The position numbers and the translations under genes were made by a program. From Zancudomyces culisetae (Eukaryota; Kickxellomycota; Harpellomycetes; Harpellales; Legeriomycetaceae): DNA of 37,295 bases. The notes beneath the pieces were generated by a model. It was given only the letters and a program-made list of their open reading frames with translations. It searched no databases and was not told where the DNA came from. How positions within the stretch are numbered: position 1 is the first letter of the stretch; the number at the start of each line of letters is the position of its first letter. The stretch spans positions 1 to 37,295 of the forward strand of contig LSSK01001297.1 in the NCBI GenBank assembly GCA_001969505.1, given 5' to 3'. Shown in pieces: positions 29,998 to 37,295 of the stretch.

Positions 29998-31899
29998 ATG
30001 CTGACGTTCAAAAATATAAACTACAGTGTCCGCGTTGGAAAGAGTAGCAGTAACCCAAGTGGGATCAAAAAAATACTGGTTGATGTAAGTGGAGAAGTGA
30101 ATGCAGGAGAAATAGTTGCGATTATTGGTAGTTCGGGTTCTGGAAAGACGACATTAATTAACATATTGGCAGGCCGAATATCATCTGGCATATTAACAGG
30201 CGAAATATTATTTGATGGTGAAAGAAGAAATCCTGGAAAATTCAAAAAACAAGTTGCATATGTCGAGCAACGCGATATACTACATCCTACACTCACAGTA
30301 CAAGAAACGCTAAAGTATGCAGCAGAATTCCGGCTGGACAAAAAGTTGTATTCGCCAACAGAGAAGAGAGAAAGGATCAGGGTATTGCTAAACAACCTTA
30401 GGCTAAGCAAAGCCGCGGATACGCTTGTGGGTGATAATAAGATTCGAGGGGTCAGCGGTGGTGAGAGAAAGAGGACCTCCATTGGCGTTGAATTGATTAC
30501 TGATCCAAAAATATTAATAATGGATGAACCCACCACAGGACTAGATAGCAACTCTGCTGAAATGGTGATAAAACTTGCTAGAAGTATCACAAAAAGGCAA
30601 AAGCTGGCGACTATAACTGTTATCCATCAGCCCAGTTCAAAAGTATTCCGATTGTTTGACAAAATAATTATCTTGGCGCCGGGGGGTATAGTTTATAATG
30701 GACCAGTGAGCAAGTCTATGGAATATTTTTCCTCCATTGGGTATACATGCCCTGAACACGAAAACGCGCCAAATTTTTTTATCAATCTTATTACCATCGA
30801 TACAAATACCGAAAAAGGACTGCAAACATCAACAGACAGGGTCGAAGAGCTAAAGAGAAAATGGCTTGAACATCAAGCCAAACTGGAAAAAAAGAACGAA
30901 CCAATACGACCTTTGAGTGAACAGAAGCAAAGAGAGGACACAAGTGGTGGTGGTTTATTTCGAAAGATTTCAATGGAACGAGCAAGAACTGCCATTCAAC
31001 ACAGGATTTCAACGGTCACTGAGGGGTTTTTTGCTAGCTATAAGACAACATGGGTTAATTCATGGCACAGAGAGCTTGGGTTTTTGCTTAGACGATCGTG
31101 GAGACGCGAACTAAGGGATAAGAGGTTTATATACTCTACTTTTGCTTCCGTAGTAGTAACAACGGTTCTGATTGGGTTTACATATTTTAACAATGTGAGT
31201 GGCTTTGTCAACATACAAAATAAGAATGGTCTAATATTCTTGCTCACGCTGAATGAGGTATTTGCAGTAGTGATGCCAATACTACCAATGCTTATTGAGG
31301 AAAAAACTGTTATGAATCGGGAAAGGGCAAGTGGAACGTATAGAGTATCAACATTTGGACTAGCCCTAACGCTCACAAAACTTCCTATCTTATTGGTTAT
31401 GCATACTATATTCTTAACCAGCGTTTACTTTTTGGCAAAGTTTCGAGTAGACGGACTGCTATATGTGATTTTTCTTCTGACGTTCTTACTGACAGTGGTC
31501 TGCTCCTTTGGTTTTGCACTAGCTATATCTTCAATAACCTCAAGTGTAGAAGTTGCGACCGTGATTGCACCATTGATTTTGTGCTTGTTTGTGATGTTTG
31601 GGGGATATTTAGTAAATCTCCAGCTTTTAACACCAGCACTTAGCTGGCTGCGATACATTTCTTATGTATATTACGCCTACTCCAATGTAGTGACGAGTCA
31701 GTTTAAGGGTGTGCAAACTAATTGTGGTCCCTTTGAATCATGTCCCGATAAAGGACAAGAGCTGCTAGATGCCTATGGGCTAGGTGGAGTTTCGTATGCT
31801 GTTAATTTTTCCATGTTGGCTCTCGCTGCACTTGTTTTTTATCTGGTCGCATACCTGGCTCTTAGATTTAAAATGAAACCAAGATACATATGGATATAG
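29998..31899 (+). CDS. ABCG-type half-size ABC transporter
   Basis: An intronless gene for 633 residues with the reverse order typical of the ABCG/white subfamily: ATPase domain first, membrane domain second. Walker A is GSSGSGKT at residues 44-51, the Q-loop Gln is at 91, the signature VSGGERKR is at 152-159, Walker B and D-loop are ILIMDEPTTGLDS at about 172-184, and the switch His is at 210. A charged linker follows at about 265-360, then roughly six membrane helices from about 375 to 628. A larger extracellular loop containing CGPFESC precedes the last helix. As a half-transporter it must dimerise. ABCG proteins export lipids, sterols, pigments and drugs. It is much shorter than fungal full-size PDR pumps and lacks the EGF-like N terminus of Adp1. 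It ends 646 bp before the sterol cyclase gene on the same strand. Confidence 0.93.
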   Translation: MLTFKNINYSVRVGKSSSNPSGIKKILVDVSGEVNAGEIVAIIGSSGSGKTTLINILAGRISSGILTGEILFDGERRNPGKFKKQVAYVEQRDILHPTLTVQETLKYAAEFRLDKKLYSPTEKRERIRVLLNNLRLSKAADTLVGDNKIRGVSGGERKRTSIGVELITDPKILIMDEPTTGLDSNSAEMVIKLARSITKRQKLATITVIHQPSSKVFRLFDKIIILAPGGIVYNGPVSKSMEYFSSIGYTCPEHENAPNFFINLITIDTNTEKGLQTSTDRVEELKRKWLEHQAKLEKKNEPIRPLSEQKQREDTSGGGLFRKISMERARTAIQHRISTVTEGFFASYKTTWVNSWHRELGFLLRRSWRRELRDKRFIYSTFASVVVTTVLIGFTYFNNVSGFVNIQNKNGLIFLLTLNEVFAVVMPILPMLIEEKTVMNRERASGTYRVSTFGLALTLTKLPILLVMHTIFLTSVYFLAKFRVDGLLYVIFLLTFLLTVVCSFGFALAISSITSSVEVATVIAPLILCLFVMFGGYLVNLQLLTPALSWLRYISYVYYAYSNVVTSQFKGVQTNCGPFESCPDKGQELLDAYGLGGVSYAVNFSMLALAALVFYLVAYLALRFKMKPRYIWI

Positions 31900-32545
31900 T
31901 AAACGGTATATACTTGTAATTGCTTTTACACAAACATAAAATATATACATACGACTGTTGTAGCTACGTTTACCAGACTATCACTTGTTCTTGATATTAA
32001 GGTTTTTCCTTTTTTCCCTAGAAATAATATTTATTTTTTAAAAGCAAAGAAATAGCAGTACGGCTCTTGAAGTAGTATAGATTAGTAAAATGCAACCTTT
32101 CTTTTACCCAATGCAAAACGATAATACTAATAGTTGTCCTAGTTTGGTTTTTTTGAGAGAGAATCTACCATGTCTCCACGTTGCTTAAATCAAAGTGGCC
32201 TTATTTGATTGTATACCTTGTAGGATAATATCTCCTTTACTCTTGCCTTTGTTGTAAAAAAAAAAATTATTGGGTCTCCAAGGGATCCGACTATTTGGGA
32301 GTTCAGTATCATGTCATATAATTTTCACATGTTTATTGGGATTCCCGAAAAATTAGATTTGTTGACAAAATAAGCTAAATGCAGTTAAATTAAATAGCAA
32401 TGTGAATGTTTTTTGAGCTCAGCTTGAAGGTTAATCGCACTTAACTCCAAGAGCTTAATAAGTATTTAGTAAACCAACTTTTCTCAAAAAAAAGGACAGA
32501 AACAAAAGAAACAAAAAACAATACTGCTCTCAGCACTAAAATTAA
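31900..32545. other. Intergenic between ABCG and oxidosqualene cyclase
   Basis: AT-rich sequence that should hold the ABCG 3' end and the cyclase promoter. A 10-A run lies near 32256. I see no coding region. I did not find a clear sterol-response type element by eye. Confidence 0.5.
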
Positions 32546-35500
32546 ATGAATAAGAACAAATTTGCGGAGGAATATCAGACAGATCTCTTAAAATGGAGAT
32601 TGAGAGTCGATGAAGGACGGCAGGTTTGGACATACTTAGAAACAGATCAAGATGATTTCCAAAATCCACAGACCTTTGTGGACAAGTATTGGATAGGCTT
32701 GTCTTATGTAAATAATGTTATCTATTCTACATTAAGTCTTCAAAATTCTTCAGATATAGAATCGTCTCTATCCTCACTTGTAATCATAAAGTAATAGCTA
32801 GAATGTGGGGTTAAGATACAAAAACGCCTAAAAATAAATAGAATTCCGAAAATTTTGAAACACCCAAGACTCCAAGAGAGGCTGCAGTAAACGGATACAG
32901 ATTCTTTAGAAATCTTCAAACTGAAGATGGACATTGGGCTGGGGCGTATGATGGGCCAATGTTTATTACACCTGGTATAATCATAGCAAGTTATATTAGT
33001 GGACAGAAATTCAGTGAGTTTCAGATTTCGGAGATGATAAGATATATCTTCAACAGAGCACATTCAGATGATGGAGGTTGGGGATTGTAGGTATCGCTGT
33101 CACATTATGCTTTTTTTTTATCTTGAACATATCTAGTCTTTGTCGAACACCTCGAACATATCTACAAGTAAATGGATTGAATCCAAAGCTATCAATGGAA
33201 GGAAGGTGCCAGCAAATAGCGTAATCATTGCTACTCGGTAGTTAAAATACTAATTTTCGAATACAAAAAAATAAACAAAATTAGGCACTTTGAGGGAAAA
33301 TCTACTGTGTTTGGAACAGCAATGAACTATGTAGCATTAAGAATACTTGGTGTACAACCAGATCACCCCGTTATGATAAAGGCGCGAAACACACTTCACA
33401 AGCTAGGTAAGTGGAAATGGCAGTCGTTTTTTTTAGTGGTGTACACTCTAGGAATCCAATGTTTTCCTGTACAAGCACTTTTGGGGGAGGGAGGGGGTGG
33501 CTTCGTAATATTAGAGATAATACGTATCTATGTATGTTTATATGTTTAAGGGTCGGCAAAGGCAATAGCTTCGTGGGGCAAATTTTGGCTCAGTGTTCTT
33601 GGCGTCTACGAATGGGAGGGGATGAACCCGGTTCCTCCAGAGCCATGGCTATTACCTTCACTTATTCCACTCAACCCGGGGAATTGGTGGGTTCACACTA
33701 GAGCTGTATTTTTGGGTATGTGTCATGTTTACGCAATGAAATGGTCTATGCCTCTGAACAAGCTGACGAGATCATTGAGGGAGGTAAGTCAACATGCTCA
33801 CTGGCTTCAGTTTGCTTTGCTTTTTGTACTTCTTTACTGATCTTTTCTTATGCCTGCAAAGTTATTTCTTTACGGAGCTTAAATATGCAAACACATACAT
33901 ACATACATACATACATACATACATACATACACAAGTACACACAAGTAAAGCCTCAACGTTGTATTTCCAACTAGGAACTATATACTGAAAACTATGATGA
34001 AATTGATTGGAAAAACCAAAAGGACAATGTTAGTGAGGCGGATAGATACGTTCCAAACAGTTTTATACTGAAAACTTTTAATTCAGCACTATCATTCTAC
34101 GAAAAATACCATTCAACGTACTTGAGAAAAAAGGCAACCCAGGAAACACTCCTACAAATACATTTGGAACTTGAGAACACAAAATATCTCTGCCTTGCGC
34201 CTGTAAACTTTGCTGTGAACATGGTAGTGATGTACTTTGAACATGGCGAAGATAGCACTTGGTTCAAGGGAATGCTTGCAAGAAGAGACGATGTGATGTG
34301 GTTGTGCCGCGAAGGGCTTGCTGGGTGTGGTACAAACGGATCACAACTTTGGGACACTGCTTTTGCCGTTCAGGCTGTAGTTTCTACGGGACTGGGGGAG
34401 ATGAAAGAGAACAGACAGAGTATGGTAAAAGCTTTGGAGTTCCTTGGTGTTACACAGATAAAGGAGAACCCGCGTGATTTTGGTCGGTGTTATAGGCAGA
34501 AATCCAAGGGAGCATGGCCCTTTTCCACGCGCGACCAAGGATACACTGTGTCCGATACAACATCAGAAGCGCTAAAAGCTACAATTATGCTGCAAAATCT
34601 TGACTTTATTGAGCCGTTGATAAGCAAAGAGCGACTACAAGACTGTGTTGATATTTTGCTGGACATGCAAAACCCGTGTGGCGGGTTTGCTTCATACGAA
34701 AAAGTCAGGGCACCACATGCTTTAGAAATGCTAAATGCGGCGGAGGTGTTTGGTGATATAATGACAGAGTACACCTATCCTGAATGTACAACTTCTGTTG
34801 TATTAGGACTTTCTGAATTTAAAGCAAAGTATCCTACATATAGGCGCCAAGATATAGACAGGGTTATTTCATCAGCAGTAGCCAGTATACTCGCCCATCA
34901 AAAAAGTGATGGTAGTTGGTTTGGTTCGTGGGGAATCTGTTTCACTTATGCGACAATGTTTGCACTAAACAGCCTGTCATATGTTGATAAATCTTACGCA
35001 AACGATACTAATGTGAAAAAGGCTTGTGAATTTTTGTTATCACACCAGAATGAAGATGGAGGGTGGGGTGAATCCTACGCTAGCTGCGAAACAGGAGTGT
35101 ATTCACCACATCCTGACGGATCGCAGGTGGTTAACACTGCGTTTGCTTTACTAGCATTGATTGCTGCCAAATATCCTGAAAAAGAGCCACTTTCACGTGG
35201 TATAAAGGTAGGTTTCTGCTGTATATATATGCCTTTGCTATACATATATGTGCACTCATATTATTGTTCAATTTTTTAGCTCTGAGTTTACCTTTCTCTT
35301 ATTTACACATTCTTCGAGTTACTAATGAATGTATGTATATTTTGTTGTAGCTTTTAATGGATCGACAGCAACCAAATGGTGAGTGGCTACAGGAAGGAAT
35401 TGAGGGTGTATTCAACAGAAACTGTATGATTGCCTACCCAAACTATAAATTTATTTTTTCTATATGGGCATTAGGAAAATATGATCAAAACCACTGCTAG
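32546..35500 (+). CDS. ERG7: Oxidosqualene cyclase, probably lanosterol synthase
   Basis: The enzyme cyclises 2,3-oxidosqualene to lanosterol, the first sterol of the ergosterol pathway, on ER membrane or lipid droplets. Exons are 32546-32707, 32842-33086, 33285-33406, 33551-33783, 33975-35207 and 35351-35500, giving 714 residues (yeast Erg7 has 731). The start matches the family N terminus [19 protein letters not shown]-type repeats are visible ([45 protein letters not shown]). The C terminus [19 protein letters not shown] is typical. The acid motif that protonates the epoxide, DCTAE in yeast and human enzymes, reads DTTSE with Asp448 kept and the following Cys replaced by Thr. A related cyclase of different product range is possible. 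Introns are 134, 198, 144, 191 and 143 bp. Confidence 0.93.
33891..33930 (+). repeat. ACAT tetranucleotide microsatellite in ERG7 intron 4
   Basis: About nine perfect ACAT units lie in the intron between exons 4 and 5 of the cyclase, 45 bp before the acceptor. Repeat length is likely to vary between strains. Confidence 0.85.
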
Positions 35501-36036
35501 TTCCTACTTAATTACGCAATTCATTTTATAACAATTTATTATCCAACCCTTTTTCGTTTATCCATCTTGAACTGATTAAAGTGAAAAAGTCGATGTCTTT
35601 TTTTTAAAATAGTGATATATATTTATGCATGATGTATTTGCTCAGTACAACCGAAAATCTTATTGGATCAAATTAATATGAATACAATTTTATGTGGTAC
35701 ATGATGAATCTACCAAGCGAAAAGTATAAATATGGAAATTAACACACATATTGACATTCCTCGTCAAGGGGGTCATGTATAAGGACATATTATTGTGATT
35801 TCTTTGTAGTGCGAGTTCGAATATAATCGAATTCATCTATTTCCATCATTATTACAAAGACCAGTGCATAAACGCACTAAAATACATTGATTTGCACGTA
35901 GATTATTGATGTCCTTGTTTATATTTTGTGGGAATTGTCAACAATCCAAAACTATAGGCACGGCGGAGGCGGGAAACAAACAGGGAATAGGAAGAATTGG
36001 TGTTTATCGAATACATGTGAGATGCTGCACTGCTTC

Positions 36037-36091
36037 TTTGAACAAATGTGGTTGTTGTTTTACTTGTGTCCCTGTACTACATTTGTTCAAA
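36037..36091. repeat. Perfect 13-bp inverted repeat with 29-bp spacer
   Basis: TTTGAACAAATGT at 36037-36049 is exactly complementary to ACATTTGTTCAAA at 36079-36091. Transcribed, it would form a hairpin with a 29-base loop. It could also be a dimer-protein binding site or the remnant of a small inverted-repeat element. Confidence 0.7.
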
Positions 36092-36163
36092 ACTACTCAA
36101 TATAATACAGGTTCTTTTGATTCAGCTAAATAAACGCGGGTTGTGATTTTGCCTCTTGCGCTC

Positions 36164-36169
36164 TATAAA
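36164..36169 (+). promoter_or_regulatory. Possible TATA box
   Basis: TATAAA in a slightly more GC-rich setting (CTCTATAAAACTGG), followed by a pyrimidine-rich stretch and then ATG at 36226. Spacing is plausible for a core promoter of the partial gene to the right. Confidence 0.3.
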
Positions 36170-36225
36170 ACTGGTTCACACAAAACCAGCCCTTCTTCCC
36201 ATTCCACATTTCTTTTCTACTAAAC

Positions 36226-37295
36226 ATGGTGCATGTTAAAGGGATAGTACCCTTAAAATTGTGCTGTGTATCAGAAGGTGTATATCGGGTTAATAGTAGC
36301 TAGTGATGATCTATAACACCATTAAGTTATAGATAGCCTCCATAACATGCTTTCGATGCTTTGCCGACAAGATTTGGTACACTATTTTACATAATTTGTA
36401 TAAACCTAAGAATTGACAGGTCAATTGGGTAATTGCAGAATACATTAAATCCGAAACAACAACACTTAGGGGTAGAGCAGAAATAAATAGGGTGTCAATA
36501 GGTTCAATAAGAAGGGAGAACATAGATGTATGCTAAAGTGAAAACACAAATATGATGCAAAAGGGTGAAACAACCAATTATTCTATCCGGATGCTCCCAA
36601 AAATTGCTATAAGAATCGAGTAATATGTTATATAGCTTGAATATCCTACTTTGGAGATAAATCACGCGCAATTTTTTAAAGATGTGCCAGAATGGCAAAT
36701 AAATGGCATATTCAAGCAAATAGATGGAGAAAATGGAAAATCAATCTACATCGTTCTTAACAATGATTTGACACAGGTAAAAAGCCAGCATTTCTCGTAA
36801 CTTTAGTGGAATAATGGATGATCCACCTTGCCTTTAACTGCGCAAACAATTATTTTGATTGACAGCTTTTATTTTGGGGGTAAAAAGACAAAAGAAAAAT
36901 AAAAAGCGTAACAAAGCCATCCCCAATACCTGACGATTAATATTTACACAAAGTAGATTGAAAGGATAATTCAATTGGGTAAAAAGGAATGCGTCAATAA
37001 TCAAGTTGCCAAATTATGAGAGTGCCGTCAAGTTGGGAGCCCACTTCCATTTTGAGGAAAGATGTGGCCAATCACCGCTCTTTTACTACCTCATCTGTAG
37101 CTTTCAGCTGAAGCATTAGCTAAAGGAAAAGCCAGCTATTAAATAGCACTTGCCTTTCCACAACTTTTCTATCTATAGCTCAAGAGGTGTGGTTTTGAAA
37201 TCTAAATGAAACACTCAGTATTGATGGCATTTGGTTCTTGTTTACAGCTCATGGTAAATACCGATAATAAATTCCTACAAAGAACACATACATCC
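36226..37295 (+). CDS. Unidentified gene, 5' part only, cut by window edge
   Basis: A proposed multi-exon gene that runs off the right edge. Suggested exons are 36226-36288, 36420-36527 and 36636-36776, with donors GTTAAT, GTATGC and GTAAAA, acceptors CAG and TAG, and all phases zero, so the joined 104-codon frame stays open. The product begins MVHVKGIVPLKL and continues with VNWVIAEYIKSETTTLRG and FFKDVPEWQINGIFKQIDG. The second and third pieces read like ordinary protein rather than chance frames. A possible further exon starts at 37248 after TTTACAG and is open to the window end. A very short exon near 36866 is also possible. I do not recognise a family. The exon chain is tentative beyond 36776. 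Confidence 0.42.

Larger units (their letters stand above)
35501..36225. other. Intergenic, 3' of the cyclase
   Basis: Non-coding sequence with ERG7 polyadenylation signals expected near its left end. A Cys-rich frame at 35906-36133 (75 codons) has no support beyond being open. It overlaps a perfect 13-bp inverted repeat at 36037-36049 and 36079-36091. A TATAAA at 36164-36169 lies 57 bp upstream of the next gene's ATG. Confidence 0.45.

Noticed and set aside
30021-30590. 189-codon minus-strand frame over the ABCG gene
   Set aside because: It is antisense to the well-supported ATPase domain with all its motifs, so it is a shadow frame.
33483-33500. G-quadruplex candidate in ERG7 intron 3
   Set aside because: The tract has only three separate G runs of three or more plus a final GG, so it does not meet the usual four-run rule.
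35906-36133. 75-codon Cys-rich frame after ERG7
   Set aside because: It has no recognisable domain or signal peptide and overlaps an inverted repeat. It is probably a chance open frame, so it is not listed as a gene.
36504-36719. 71-codon minus-strand hydrophobic frame
   Set aside because: It overlaps the better-supported plus-strand exon at 36636-36776.
1-37295. CRISPR arrays, transposons, rRNA, toxin-antitoxin or viral genes
   Set aside because: No direct-repeat arrays with spacers, transposase or reverse-transcriptase motifs, rRNA sequence or viral proteins were seen in any frame.

Overview
The window is nuclear DNA of a eukaryote, most likely a fungus. It is AT-rich, has GT-AG spliceosomal introns of about 75-245 bp (one marginal internal intron aside), and carries Vps10, an OPT transporter, the proteasome receptor Rpn13, the Sac phosphatase Fig4 and an oxidosqualene cyclase. 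Uninterrupted genes (VPS10, OPT, ABCG) alternate with genes of 5-6 exons, and intergenic gaps reach 2.4 kb. This fits an early-diverging or otherwise intron-bearing AT-rich fungus better than a classical budding yeast. The lineage is inference, because no rRNA, tRNA or mitochondrial marker is present.

Layout from left to right. A 7.2-kb single-exon minus-strand gene encodes a Vps10/sortilin-type receptor with three VPS10 domains instead of the two of yeast Vps10. After 2.1 kb without a visible gene comes a five-exon plus-strand gene for a 2,016-residue protein that I cannot assign. It converges on a minus-strand gene for a small membrane-anchored RING protein with an Asp at one zinc-ligand position. 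A tiny two-exon gene for a two-helix membrane protein is possible next. RPN13 follows, with six exons including a 19-nt microexon. Then come a 2.4-kb ORF-poor gap, an OPT-family transporter, FIG4 (six exons), an ABCG half-transporter, an ERG7-type oxidosqualene cyclase (six exons) and the first exons of an unidentified gene cut by the right edge.

How the genes relate. Vps10 (sorting from Golgi to endosome and vacuole) and Fig4 (PI(3,5)P2 turnover on endosome and vacuole) act in the same compartment. The ABCG half-transporter lies 646 bp upstream of the cyclase on the same strand, and ABCG proteins often move sterols and other lipids, so a lipid link is possible but unproven. Otherwise this looks like ordinary eukaryotic housekeeping content. 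I see no phage, transposon, CRISPR, rRNA or tRNA.

Exon structures were built by hand from reading frame, GT/AG sites and remembered family alignments. All four reconstructed complete multi-exon genes of known or large size (the 2,016-residue protein, RPN13, FIG4, ERG7) close in frame: total coding lengths are 6,051, 1,107, 2,826 and 2,145 nt. The most unusual items are the three-domain Vps10, the large orphan protein, the DTTSE version of the cyclase's DCTAE motif, and the divergent RING.
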